Shown here piece after piece: positions 27,271-35,973 of a stretch of DNA of 45,048 nucleotides. The notes under the pieces were generated by a model, which saw only the letters and a program-made list of their open reading frames with translations, was not told where the DNA came from and searched no databases. The DNA lies in assembly GCA_034189655.1 (NCBI GenBank), contig JAXHUE010000014.1, positions 1-45,048 of the forward strand, read 5' to 3'. This DNA is from JAXHUE01 sp034189655. Its GTDB lineage: Bacteria; Chloroflexota; Dehalococcoidia; E44-bin15. The stretch's first letter is position 1, and each line of letters opens with the position of its first letter. The translations under genes were made by a program, and so were the position numbers.

Positions 27271-28708
27271 TCTCTCTCATGTACTCCCCATACTGTGCCA
27301 GGCTGGCGAAGGCCGCCGCGGCCTGATCGGGGAGGGAGTAGCATATCATCTGCTTCTCCCCCAGCACCGTGGCCAGGTCACGGGACATGTCTACGTCGCC
27401 GAAGGCGGTGTCCGAGGCCAGGATTATCGGCTTCTGGTAGCGGTCCATCATCTGCAGGACATCGTTGAACATGTCGCCCGACGTGCTGGTCATCATGCTG
27501 AGGAGAGAGGGGGGCCTGTCCCCTGTCTGGGCCGGTGCCGGGCTGCCGCGGAGGCCCAGGCATATCACGCCGTCTATCTCGGGGCAGCGCATGAGGGCCT
27601 CCAGGGAGCCCTTGACGTCGCCGTCGCGCATCCCGGCGACGAGGTCTACCGGGTTGCCGTGGCTCCACCACGGGGGCAGGACGCTGTCCAACTCCTTGAG
27701 CGTCTCCTCGGGCAGCGGGCGGACGTCGAGGCCGGCGCGGGCGCAGGCGTCTGCGGCGAGCACCCCCCAGCCACCGCCGGCGGTCACTATGCCCACCCGC
27801 TTCCCCCTGGGCAACGGCTGGCGGATGAAGGCGGCGCCGATGTTGAACACCTCGTCGATATCGCGGGCCATGATTATCCCGGCCTGCCGCGCCGCGGCGG
27901 CGAACACCGCCTCCGAGCCGGAGAGCGCCGCGGTGTGGGAGAGGGCGGCCCTGGCCCCGGCGGCGGTGCCCCCGGCCTTGATGGCGATTATGGGCTTGGT
28001 CTGGGTCACCCGCCTGGCCACGTCCAGGAACCTGCGGGCGTCCCTCACCCCCTCGATATAGCTGAGGATGACCCTGGTGCCGGGGTCCTCGCCGAAGTAC
28101 TCGATGAAGTCGGCGAGGTTTAAGTGGGCCTCGTTGCCACAGCTCACGAAGTGGCTGATCCCGAAGCCCTTGGTCATCCCCCGGCTCGTTATCGAGACCG
28201 CCACGTTACCGCTCTGGGACACGACGGCGAAGGGCCCCTGCCCGGGGAATACCGGCGGCATCACCGGGTAGAGCTTGGAGACAGGGTGCATGATGCCGTT
28301 GCAGTTGGGCCCGACGAGCACCATGCCGCTCTTGCGGGCGATCTCTCCCATCTCCTGCTGCATCTTCTTCCCCTCGTCCCCCACCTCGGCGAAGCCCGCG
28401 GTGATGACCACGCCGGCAGATATCCCCTTGGCGACGCAGTCGGCGACCACCTGGGGCACGCTCGATGGCGGGGTCACGATGACCGCGAGGTCGCTCACCT
28501 CGGGCACCTCGGCGACGCTGCGGTACACCTTGAGGCCCAGTATCTCGCTCTCGTGGGGGTTTATGGGGTATATCTTCCCCTGGTAGCCCCCGTGTACCAG
28601 GTTGGCCAGGACGATGAACCCCCACTTCATAGGGCTCTTCGACGCCCCGACGAAGGTCACCGACCGGGGCTTGAACAGGGGCTCGAACCTCTCAAGCACT
28701 TGTGACAT
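27257..28708 (-). CDS. CoA-binding ligase-like protein (ADP-forming acyl-CoA synthetase alpha-type)
   Basis: 483 residues, same architecture as the protein at 7.2 kb: CoA-binding domain (FKPRSVTFVGASKSPMKWG), then succinyl-CoA-synthetase-like domains with VGPNCNGIM and the active-site histidine in ALSHTAALSGS. No ATP-grasp domain is present. ATG 28708 follows AAAAGGAGATAGCC. It is followed by a second paralogue upstream on the same strand, 40 bp apart, and overlaps ctaB. Whether the two form a complex with each other or with a remote beta subunit is unknown. Confidence 0.8.
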   Translation of the reverse strand: MSQVLERFEPLFKPRSVTFVGASKSPMKWGFIVLANLVHGGYQGKIYPINPHESEILGLKVYRSVAEVPEVSDLAVIVTPPSSVPQVVADCVAKGISAGVVITAGFAEVGDEGKKMQQEMGEIARKSGMVLVGPNCNGIMHPVSKLYPVMPPVFPGQGPFAVVSQSGNVAVSITSRGMTKGFGISHFVSCGNEAHLNLADFIEYFGEDPGTRVILSYIEGVRDARRFLDVARRVTQTKPIIAIKAGGTAAGARAALSHTAALSGSEAVFAAAARQAGIIMARDIDEVFNIGAAFIRQPLPRGKRVGIVTAGGGWGVLAADACARAGLDVRPLPEETLKELDSVLPPWWSHGNPVDLVAGMRDGDVKGSLEALMRCPEIDGVICLGLRGSPAPAQTGDRPPSLLSMMTSTSGDMFNDVLQMMDRYQKPIILASDTAFGDVDMSRDLATVLGEKQMICYSLPDQAAAAFASLAQYGEYMRENGHQ

Positions 28709-28748
28709 TGGCTATCTCCTTTTCACAGTATGGGGAGCCCGCGCGGAC

Positions 28749-30218
28749 TCACGTTCCCTTTATCTCGGCCACCTTGCGGTGGTACTCCACCACCCTGGCC
28801 ACTGCCCGCGCTGCCCGCTCCAGTGAGGGGTAGACCGGGACCCCCTGGCCCAGGTAGTGGTCGCGGTACTGCCGTCTCTGCCTCTCGGTATCGATGGCAC
28901 GAACCTCGGTGCTGCCCACGGGCAACACCATCACTATGGGTTTATCGTGCTTCCTGCTCGTCTCCACCGGTATCCGCAGTGAGTCCTCGATGAAGTTGCC
29001 CGCGGTCTCGAAGAGGGCCCTCATCCTGTTGCTCTCGTTGATGAAGAGGTGCAGCGCCTGGGTGGCGATCAGGGTGTCTACGTTCTCGGCACCGGCGGCG
29101 GTCTCGAGCACCTTCTGCAGCACGAACGGGGGTACCACCGGCCCCCCCACGTCTACCGGGTTCCTGATGCTGGTGCCCGCCGGGGGCAGTATCTGCCGTA
29201 GCTGCTCCTGTATCTCCCTGACGAAAGGTGGCACCTCGAGGCCGGAGCGATTGCAGGCGTCGGCCGCGGCGACGCTCACGCCGCCGCCGCCCCCGATCAC
29301 CGCCACCCGCCTCCCGACGGTCGGCGGCAGGTGCTGGAGCGCCACCGTGGTCTCGATGAGCTCTTCCAGGTTGCTCACCTGGAGGGCGGGGGTCTGCTTG
29401 AACAGGGCATTCCAGATCGCCTCCTCGCCGGCGAGGGAGGCGGTGTGAGACCTCACTGCCCTGGCCCCGTCCTCGGTGAGGCCTGCCTTCCAGATGATTA
29501 CTGGCTTCGACATAGAGACCTCCTGGACGAGCGAGAGGAGGCGCCGGCCGGCCCTCGGCCCCTCGATGTAGGCGGCGATGATCTGGGTCTCTTCGTCCTG
29601 GGCCAGGTACTCCAGGAGGTCTGCCTCGTTTATGTCGCACGCGTTCCCGTAGCTCACCACCTTGCTGAACCTGATGCCCCAGCCGGAGGCATCACGGGCG
29701 AACTCCGTGGCGTGCCCCCCGCTCTGTGAGATGAAGGCCACCGGGCCACTCTCCCTGGGGAAATCGGAGCCGGGCAGCAGGGTGAGGCCACCAGCGGGAC
29801 AGTAGATGCCGAAGCAGTTGGGGCCGATGAGCTTGATACCCTTCCTGGCGATGTTCACCACCTCTGCCTCGAGGCGGCGTCCCTCGTCCTCACCGGTCTC
29901 GCTGAACCCGGCGGTGAATATCTCCGCCGCCGGCACCCCCTTGGCGACACAGTCCTCGAGCACGGTGGGGACCGCCCGCGCCGGCACCGAGATGATGGCG
30001 AAGTCGATGGGCCCGGGGACGTCCCTCACTGTGGGGTATGCCGTGCGGCCGGAGACCTCTGTCTCGTTGGGGTTCACCGGGTAGAGCTCGCCTTTGAACC
30101 CGAACTCCTGCAGCGTGGCCATGTAGCGGCCGCCGAACTTGGCCTCGTTGGCAGAGGCGCCGATGACCGCCACCGACCTGGGGTGGAACATGCGCTCGAA
30201 TTGCGTGAGCTTCTCCAT
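28749..30218 (-). CDS. CoA-binding ligase-like protein (ADP-forming acyl-CoA synthetase alpha-type), paralogue
   Basis: 489 residues. N-terminal FHPRSVAVIGASANEAKFGG marks the CoA-binding domain; IGPNCFGIYCPAGG and FISQSGGHATEFARD follow, and the conserved histidine lies in VRSHTASLAGEE. The C-terminus SLERAARAVARVVEYHRKV closely resembles that of the 7.2-kb protein, so these two are nearer relatives than the 27-kb neighbour. No ATP-grasp partner is seen. ATG 30218 has AAGGAGTATC upstream. Probably CoA-thioester synthesis or hydrolysis linked to nucleotide phosphorylation. Confidence 0.8.
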   Translation of the reverse strand: MEKLTQFERMFHPRSVAVIGASANEAKFGGRYMATLQEFGFKGELYPVNPNETEVSGRTAYPTVRDVPGPIDFAIISVPARAVPTVLEDCVAKGVPAAEIFTAGFSETGEDEGRRLEAEVVNIARKGIKLIGPNCFGIYCPAGGLTLLPGSDFPRESGPVAFISQSGGHATEFARDASGWGIRFSKVVSYGNACDINEADLLEYLAQDEETQIIAAYIEGPRAGRRLLSLVQEVSMSKPVIIWKAGLTEDGARAVRSHTASLAGEEAIWNALFKQTPALQVSNLEELIETTVALQHLPPTVGRRVAVIGGGGGVSVAAADACNRSGLEVPPFVREIQEQLRQILPPAGTSIRNPVDVGGPVVPPFVLQKVLETAAGAENVDTLIATQALHLFINESNRMRALFETAGNFIEDSLRIPVETSRKHDKPIVMVLPVGSTEVRAIDTERQRRQYRDHYLGQGVPVYPSLERAARAVARVVEYHRKVAEIKGT

Positions 30219-30236
30219 AGTGCTCTGATACTCCTT

Positions 30237-30734
30237 CTATCCGATGAGCTCTTTGAGCCACGGTTTCATAAATCTGGTTACCAGGGACAGTGCTATGGCA
30301 AACAGCATGACGAACAGGGCGGTCCACGGTGACCAGCCCCCTACCACGATGCCGAGGGCGGTGCCCGCCGCCGGCGGGTGCTCGGTATCGGTGATGACCA
30401 TGAGGAAGGTGGAGAGCCCCACGGAGAGCGCCGCGGCCAGTATGTACGGCGTGTGGTGGGCCCAGTCCATGGGGGTGTGGATGAGGACGAAGTAACATAT
30501 AGTGCCGGCAATCAGCCCCATGGTGTGGCCGCCGATGATGTTCCTGGGCTGGGCGGTGAGCGACCTGGGCATGGTGAAGGCGATAAACGTGCTCGCCCCC
30601 AGCGCCGCGACCACGGCAGCGTGGGTAAGCACGTCGAGCAGGAACAGTATGGCTACCAGTGCGGCAACTGCCATGGTGCACTGCACCACATAGTTGCGCC
30701 ACGCGCTCTTAAAGTTCCTGTCCAGTATGTGCAT
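30237..30734 (-). CDS. HPP-family transmembrane protein
   Basis: 165 residues with four to five membrane helices and the name-giving motif TDTEHPPAAGTALG (about 115-128), plus RNIIGGHTMGLI. Some members act in nitrite transport in plastids and cyanobacteria; most bacterial ones are uncharacterised. ATG 30734 follows GGGGGGAGCGAT. It lies 16 bp downstream of aroKB and 18 bp upstream of a CoA-binding gene, so it shares the transcript without an obvious functional tie. Confidence 0.85.
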   Translation of the reverse strand: MHILDRNFKSAWRNYVVQCTMAVAALVAILFLLDVLTHAAVVAALGASTFIAFTMPRSLTAQPRNIIGGHTMGLIAGTICYFVLIHTPMDWAHHTPYILAAALSVGLSTFLMVITDTEHPPAAGTALGIVVGGWSPWTALFVMLFAIALSLVTRFMKPWLKELIG

Positions 30735-30750
30735 ATCGCTCCCCCCTGCC

Positions 30751-32448
30751 TTATTTCAGCAGTACATCGAGGACGTCTCTCACCTCTGCCACGGGCACGT
30801 CTGCCCGGACCACGGCCCTGCCTATCCCCTCGAGGAGCACCCAGCGCACCGCCCCCTGGCGCACCTTCTTGTCCAGCTCCATGGCGGAGAGCACGCCGTC
30901 TCTCTCGGCGCCGGGGCAGGAGGTGGGCAGCCCCAGACGCTCGAGCAGGCCCCGCTGCTGCTCCACGACGTCGCCGGTGATGAGCCCCAGGCGCTCGCTG
31001 AGCATGGCGGCGCCCATCATCCCGATGGCCACCGCCTCTCCGTGGAGCAGGTGCCCGTAGCCCGTTGCCACCTCCAGCCCGTGGGCGATGGTGTGCCCGT
31101 AGTTGAGTATGGTGCGCCTGCCCTGCTCCCGCTCGTCCTCGGCTACCACGGCGGCCTTTATGGCGGCGCTGCGCTTTACCGCCCAGGCGGTGGCCTCGGC
31201 ATCGAGCCCCACCAGCCTGGCCGCCCCGGCGTCCAGGAAGGCGAAGAGGTCCGCGTCGAGGGCGAGGGCGTGCTTGGCCACCTCGGCCCACCCGGAGGTG
31301 AGCTCCCGCGCCGGGAGCGTGGCCAGGGTGCCGGTATCGGCGAGCACCAGCCGTGGCTGGTAGAAGGCGCCGATCAGGTTCTTGGCCTGGGGGTGATTGA
31401 TGGCTACCTTGCCCCCGATGGCGGAGTCGGCCATGGCGATGAGCGTGGTGGGCACCTGGACCAGGGGCAGGCCGCGCAGGAAGGTGGCGGCGACGAAGCC
31501 CGCCAGGTCGCCTACCATGCCCCCGCCGAGGGCCACGATGGTGTGTCCCCGCTCGGCGTGCCGCGCCACCAGCCAGTCGTAGAGCGCGACCGCGCCCTCA
31601 ATGGCCTTGCTCTTCTCCCCCGGGGGCACGGCGAGGCTGGCAACGGTGAGGCCGGCCCCCTCCAGCGCCTTGACTGTCCTCTGGCCGTGGAGCGCGAACA
31701 CCGCTTCGTCGCTTATGACGAAGGCGGTGCCGCCGAGCCCCACCCCCTTGAGCCGCTCTCCCAGCTCGTCCAGGATGCCCCAGCCCACGAACACCGGGTA
31801 CCTGGATGTGGGCGTGCTCACGGTGAAGGAGGCGCCCCGCTCCCCCTCTGGGGCATCGCCCGGCGGTGGGGGGAAGGGGCGGGCCAGCCTCTTCTCGCTG
31901 TCCCACCTCTGGCTCACGTGGCGCCACGCGCGCACCACCTCCTGGCATACCTCGTCGGGGGAGAGGGTGTCGGTGTGCACCGTCCAGTCGGCCATGGCGT
32001 AGAATGGCTGGCGGGCCACCTTCATCTCCTCGATGCGTCCGAGCGGGTCGGCCGCGGCGAGGAGGGGCCGCGGCACCGAGCCTGGCTCCTGGTCGGCGCG
32101 GAGGCGCTGGTATATGGTGAGCGGCGTGGCCTCGAGGAGCACCACCACCCCGCTGCCCGCGAGGAGCTCGCGGTTGCCGGCGTCTACGATGGCCCCGCCA
32201 CCGGTGGAGATGACCAGGCCCTCCTCCCGGCACAGCCGGGCCAGCACCTGGCGCTCCAGCTCGCGGAAGCGGGCCTCCCCGTCCTGGGCGAATATCTGGG
32301 GTATGTCCTTGCCGGCGAGGGCCGCGATCTCGTCGTCGCTATCGACGAAGCGGAGGCCCAGGGTGCGTGCCACCTCTCGGCCCACGGCGGTCTTCCCGGT
32401 GAAGGAGAAGCCGATCAGGACAATGTTTCCAGGAGCTCCCTTACCCAT
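30751..32448 (-). CDS. aroKB: Bifunctional shikimate kinase/3-dehydroquinate synthase
   Basis: 565 residues with two fused shikimate-pathway enzymes. Residues 1-180 are shikimate kinase: P-loop GFSFTGKTAVG at 13-23, VDSDDEI for shikimate binding, ARFRELE, STGGGAI, and a lid with PRPLL. A proline-rich linker (PFPPPPGDAPEGE) leads to a full 3-dehydroquinate synthase: GGGMVGDLAGFVAATFLRG, PTTLIAMADSAIGGK, GWAEVAKHAL, and the metal His residues in NYGHTIAHGLE and GHLLHGEAVAIGM. ATG 32448 was chosen; the much longer frame to 33087 is the TIM-barrel gene read out of phase. Similar AroK-AroB fusions are known, for example in Thermotoga. Its start lies 34 bp inside the upstream TIM-barrel gene. Confidence 0.94.
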   Translation of the reverse strand: MGKGAPGNIVLIGFSFTGKTAVGREVARTLGLRFVDSDDEIAALAGKDIPQIFAQDGEARFRELERQVLARLCREEGLVISTGGGAIVDAGNRELLAGSGVVVLLEATPLTIYQRLRADQEPGSVPRPLLAAADPLGRIEEMKVARQPFYAMADWTVHTDTLSPDEVCQEVVRAWRHVSQRWDSEKRLARPFPPPPGDAPEGERGASFTVSTPTSRYPVFVGWGILDELGERLKGVGLGGTAFVISDEAVFALHGQRTVKALEGAGLTVASLAVPPGEKSKAIEGAVALYDWLVARHAERGHTIVALGGGMVGDLAGFVAATFLRGLPLVQVPTTLIAMADSAIGGKVAINHPQAKNLIGAFYQPRLVLADTGTLATLPARELTSGWAEVAKHALALDADLFAFLDAGAARLVGLDAEATAWAVKRSAAIKAAVVAEDEREQGRRTILNYGHTIAHGLEVATGYGHLLHGEAVAIGMMGAAMLSERLGLITGDVVEQQRGLLERLGLPTSCPGAERDGVLSAMELDKKVRQGAVRWVLLEGIGRAVVRADVPVAEVRDVLDVLLK

Positions 32449-33269
32449 GTCACTCCGTCTCTGTAGTCGTGGTCGCCCAGGGCCTGGGGGTACCAGGTAG
32501 GGCTCTCGAAGACCATGGGGAGCTGGGGCCTCCCCTGTGCTATGGTCGACAGGATGCGGGCGATGTCGGCCCACCCCTCCACCGGGTCCTGGCTGGGGTG
32601 GACCGGGATGTGGTGAAAGCAGGCGTAGTCCTCCCAGCCGCGGCTGTTCCACAGGTGCACCGCGCCCACGTACGGTGCCACCTGCTCGGCGAAGCGGTAC
32701 AGGTCGAAGCCATCGCGTGCCGCGGCTATGTTCATGTGGCCGGTATCGAAGCAGTAGCGCAGTGCTGGGAACAGGGTGAGCACCTCGACCAGGAACTCTG
32801 CGCTGAGCAGCGGGCTGGGCCCGAAGCCCTCGATGTAGATGGGTACCCCGTAGTGCTCGCTGAGCGTGGCGAGCCGGTGGCCGCTCTCCAGGGCGATGGC
32901 GCGCATCTCGTCGTAGCCCCTGCCGCTTGAATCGGTGAAGGAGGGCGAGGGGAAGTGCACCACTACGTACTCGGCCTCGATATCGCCCGCCATCTCCAGT
33001 GTCTCCCGGACCATCCTCACGTTGAGCTCCCTCTTCTCCCGGTCTACGTCGCAGAGGAAGGCCCAGGTGGGTGGCTCGGGGTACCACGGTGGCTTGAGCA
33101 GGGGGCAGTGAATGCTGGCGGCGAGGTGGTGCGCCCTGATCTCCCTCTTGAGCGAGGGCAGCTCATCGGCGGGGAAGTGGTAGAACTCACCGCGGGCCAG
33201 CTCGTTTGCCAGTATCCTCTCCTCTATCTGCCTCACGCGGTGGCAGTGAAAGCCAAGGTTATGCTCCAT
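32415..33269 (-). CDS. Xylose-isomerase-like TIM-barrel protein embedded in the aro cluster
   Basis: 284-residue protein of the sugar-phosphate isomerase/AP endonuclease 2 superfamily. The four metal ligands expected in this fold are present: Glu147 (YIEGFG), Asp175 (CFDTGHMN), His205 (VHLWNSRGW) and Glu255 (VFESP). Other notable blocks are ASIHCPLLKPPW (51-62), VVVHFPSPSF (102-111) and FHHIPVHPSQD (218-228). Substrate unknown: family members include epimerases, dehydratases (including 3-dehydroshikimate dehydratase) and nucleases. It overlaps aroC by 11 bp upstream and aroKB by 34 bp downstream, so it is tightly coupled to shikimate genes. A role in or next to that pathway is inferred. The start at 33269 is set by the aroC overlap; the site before it is weak. 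Confidence 0.8.
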   Translation of the reverse strand: MEHNLGFHCHRVRQIEERILANELARGEFYHFPADELPSLKREIRAHHLAASIHCPLLKPPWYPEPPTWAFLCDVDREKRELNVRMVRETLEMAGDIEAEYVVVHFPSPSFTDSSGRGYDEMRAIALESGHRLATLSEHYGVPIYIEGFGPSPLLSAEFLVEVLTLFPALRYCFDTGHMNIAAARDGFDLYRFAEQVAPYVGAVHLWNSRGWEDYACFHHIPVHPSQDPVEGWADIARILSTIAQGRPQLPMVFESPTWYPQALGDHDYRDGVTWVRELLETLS

Positions 33270-34425
33270 ATCGCTCGGTGCTCGCCTCCAGATAGCCCCG
33301 GTAGTTGTGCACTGTCTCCCGCATGTTGTCGCCGCCGAACTTCTCCAGCACGGCACCGGCTAGGACGATGGCCAGCATGGCCTCGCCGATGACGCCTGCG
33401 GCGGGCACGATGCACACGTCGCTGCGCTCGGAGTGTGCCTCCACCTGCTCCCCGCTCATCAGGTCGACCGAGGGCAGGGGCGTGCCCAGCGTGGGTATGG
33501 GCTTGACCGCGGCGCTCACCACGATGGGCTCGCCGTTGGTCATCCCGCCCTCGATGCCGCCGGCGCGGTTGGTCTCGTGGCGGAAGCGGTGCTCGTCCCT
33601 GTCGAGCTTGATTATGTCATGTACCTGTGAGCCCTTCATCCCCGCCTGGGCGAACCCGGCCCCGATCTCGACGCCCTTCACTGCGTTGATGCTCATCACG
33701 GCCTGGGCCACCCTCCCGTCCAGGCGCAGGTCCCACTGGGTGTGGCTCCCCAGCCCGATGGGCACGCCGCTGGCGATGACCTGGAAGATGCCCCCCACGC
33801 TGTCGCCTGCCTCCTTGGCCTTGTCGATGGCGGCCACCATGGCCTTCTCTGCCGAGGCGTCGGCACAGCGGACGGGCGAGTGCTCCACCTTCTCCCAGTC
33901 GATCGCGGCGGGCATATCCGTCTTGGCGTGCGCCCCGCCGATGGCGATGGTGTGGCTCCGTATCTCGATGCCCAGCTCCTCGAGGAGCCTGCGCGCCACT
34001 GCCCCCACGGCGACGCGCGTCGCCGTCTCGCGGGCGCTGGCCCGCTCCAGGACGTTTCTTATATCGTCGTGGCCGTACTTGATGGCCCCGGCCAGGTCGG
34101 CGTGCCCCGGGCGCAGGCGGGTCACCGGGGCGATGGGCTGCCGCTGCGGGACGACGGCCATGACCTCCTTCCAGTTCTCCTTGTCGCGGTTCCAGATGAG
34201 GAGCGATATGGGGCTGCCCAGGGTGTGGCCGTGGCGCACCCCGGAGAGGATGTTGGCGTAGTCCTGCTCTATCTCCATGCGGGCGCCGCGCCCGTAACCG
34301 GCCTGGCGACGCATCAGGTTTAAGGCGACGTAGTCTTCGCTCAAGGCGAGGCCCGCCGGCACCCCCTCGCAGATGGCGACGAGCGCCCTGCCGTGTGACT
34401 CACCCGCGGTAAAAAATCGGAACAC
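33259..34425 (-). CDS. aroC: Chorismate synthase
   Basis: 388 residues; converts EPSP to chorismate with reduced FMN. Signatures are FTAGESHGRALVAI, RLRPGHADLAGAIKYGH, NRAGGIEGGMTNGEPIVV and RSDVCIVPAAGVIGEAML. GTG 34425 follows CTGGAGGTTCTATAA. The 91-bp leader contains a hairpin (GGCCCCC at 34485-34491 with GGGGGCC at 34497-34503) without a T-tract. The stop overlaps the start of the TIM-barrel gene. Confidence 0.96.
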   Translation of the reverse strand: MFRFFTAGESHGRALVAICEGVPAGLALSEDYVALNLMRRQAGYGRGARMEIEQDYANILSGVRHGHTLGSPISLLIWNRDKENWKEVMAVVPQRQPIAPVTRLRPGHADLAGAIKYGHDDIRNVLERASARETATRVAVGAVARRLLEELGIEIRSHTIAIGGAHAKTDMPAAIDWEKVEHSPVRCADASAEKAMVAAIDKAKEAGDSVGGIFQVIASGVPIGLGSHTQWDLRLDGRVAQAVMSINAVKGVEIGAGFAQAGMKGSQVHDIIKLDRDEHRFRHETNRAGGIEGGMTNGEPIVVSAAVKPIPTLGTPLPSVDLMSGEQVEAHSERSDVCIVPAAGVIGEAMLAIVLAGAVLEKFGGDNMRETVHNYRGYLEASTERYGA

Positions 34426-34516
34426 TTATAGAACCTCCAGTCCTCTGGGTATCCCGGAGTCCGGCCTGCTTGGTACACCGGGCAGGCCCCCCGGTCGGGG
34501 GCCACGTCGCTCGCCC

Positions 34517-35449
34517 CTAGAGTGCCCCTCTGGCCGCCTCCATCATTATGCCGATAGGGGCCTCGCGGCCGGTCCACAGCTCGAAGGCCAGCCCCCCCTG
34601 GTACACCAGCATGGCCAGCCCCCCCAGCGTGCCCGCCCCGGCCTCCCGGGCATCGGCAAGCAGGCGGGTCTCAATAGGATTATACACTATATCGTAGACC
34701 AGCGCCCCCCCCGGTATCTGTGCCGCCTCTATGGGCGATTGGCCCTCGCGTGCGCTGTGCCGCATCCCTATCGGGGTGCAGTTCACCAGGAGCTCGCAGG
34801 CGGCCAGGGCCGCGGCAAACTGCGGGTCCTCGCGGGAGAGGGCCCTTACCTCGGTCACCATCGCTGTCGGCCCAGAGAGCGCCGAGATGCCCCTCATCTC
34901 CGGGGCGTCCACGCAGCTCCTGGCCTGGGGCCCCCGCCCCTGCCCCACCGCGTGCTGCAGGTCGTGGGCCAGCCCCTGGGCCTTGGAGACGACGATATCG
35001 GTGATGACCAGGGAGCGCGCCCCTGCCCGCGCCAGGGCGAAGCCCACCGCGCGCGCCGCCCCTCCCGCGCCGAGCATGACGGCGCGCCTGCCCGCCGCGT
35101 CGAACCCACCCTCGCGCTTGAGCGCCTGGAGGAAGCCGCCGGCATCGGTGTTGTAGCCCACCAGCCTGCCGTTGCGGTTCACGACGGTGTTCACCGCGCC
35201 GATCTCCTGCGCCAGGTCGTCCAGCTCATCGAGGAGGGGGAGCACTGCCTCCTTGTGGGGCACGGTGACGTTGGCCCCCACGGTCTGAGGCTGGCGCAGG
35301 CGCTCGAAGACCTCGCCCAGCCGCTCCGGCTCCGTCTGCCACGCCTGGTAGCGGATGTCGAGGCCGTAGTGGTCAAAGGCCGCCTGCTGCATGGCCGGCG
35401 ACACCGAGTGTCCCAGCGGATAGCCGATTAAGCCGACATACCTGGTCAA
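34517..35449 (-). CDS. aroE: Shikimate dehydrogenase
   Basis: 310 residues; NADPH-dependent reduction of 3-dehydroshikimate. The substrate site is visible in GYPLGHSVSPAMQ, VTVPHKEAVLPL (catalytic Lys) and YNTDAGGF (catalytic Asp); the nucleotide loop is GAGGAARAVGFAL. The chain is about 30 residues longer than typical AroE because of an insert between the nucleotide-binding strand and LLVNCTPIGM (about 160-215). The start is TTG 35449, supported by GGGAGGTG upstream. A short hairpin with an A/T-rich tract separates it from ruvX. Confidence 0.93.
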   Translation of the reverse strand: MTRYVGLIGYPLGHSVSPAMQQAAFDHYGLDIRYQAWQTEPERLGEVFERLRQPQTVGANVTVPHKEAVLPLLDELDDLAQEIGAVNTVVNRNGRLVGYNTDAGGFLQALKREGGFDAAGRRAVMLGAGGAARAVGFALARAGARSLVITDIVVSKAQGLAHDLQHAVGQGRGPQARSCVDAPEMRGISALSGPTAMVTEVRALSREDPQFAAALAACELLVNCTPIGMRHSAREGQSPIEAAQIPGGALVYDIVYNPIETRLLADAREAGAGTLGGLAMLVYQGGLAFELWTGREAPIGIMMEAARGAL

Positions 35450-35469
35450 CCGGGGGCACCTCCCTTCTT

Positions 35470-35500
35470 AAAAACAAGAAAATCGCCTGCACCTGGCGAC
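35470..35500 (-). terminator. Weak terminator-like hairpin between ruvX and aroE
   Basis: On the minus strand GTCGCC (35500-35495) pairs with GGCGAT (35487-35482), followed by TTTTCTTGTTTTT. The stem is only six pairs including one G-U, so it may attenuate rather than stop transcription into aroE. Confidence 0.4.
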
Positions 35501-35520
35501 GTCCCCAGTCCTTGACATTC

Positions 35521-35967
35521 TTACAGTGGCGGGCACGAGCCGTTCTCGGCGGGAAGGGTGCGCGTCCTGTCTATGTAGCCCTGGAGGATGAGCGCTGCCG
35601 CCATGGCGTCGCGGCGAGCCTTCCCCTTCTTCCCCTTGAGGCCGGCATCAGAGAGCAGACGTCCCGCGGCGACCGAGGTGAGCCTCTCGTCCCAGGTGTC
35701 CACCGTGATATCGGTGCGCCCGGCGAGCGCCTGGACGAAGGCGAGCGTGGCCTCCGCCTGCCTGCCCACGGTGCCGTCCAGCGAGCGGGGCAGGCCCACC
35801 ACGATGCGCTCCACACCGTGCCCCCGCGCCAGCTCGAGGAGCGCCTCGATGTCGGAGCCGTCCCTGGCCCTCTCGACCGTGGTCAAGGGTATCGCCACCT
35901 GCCCATCGCCGGCGGCCAGGGCCACCCCGATCCTGCGTCCCCCGACGTCGAGCCCCAGCATCGCCAT
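35521..35967 (-). CDS. ruvX: RuvX/YqgF-type nuclease (pre-16S rRNA processing)
   Basis: 148 residues of the YqgF RNase H-like fold, implicated in 16S rRNA 5'-end maturation or Holliday junction resolution. Motifs are MLGLDVGGRRIGVALA (Asp), VVGLPRSLDGTVG and DTWDERLTSVAAGRLL, then RRDAMAAALILQGYID (final Asp). Six bp separate it from alaS upstream, a common bacterial pairing. An in-frame ATG at 35961 is an alternative start. Confidence 0.93.
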   Translation of the reverse strand: MAMLGLDVGGRRIGVALAAGDGQVAIPLTTVERARDGSDIEALLELARGHGVERIVVGLPRSLDGTVGRQAEATLAFVQALAGRTDITVDTWDERLTSVAAGRLLSDAGLKGKKGKARRDAMAAALILQGYIDRTRTLPAENGSCPPL

Positions 35968-35973
35968 GGCCGG

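Noticed and set aside
30751..33087. A 778-codon single protein covering aroKB plus 210 extra residues
   Set aside because: The extra N-terminus is the TIM-barrel gene in another frame; homology and overlap fix the start at 32448.
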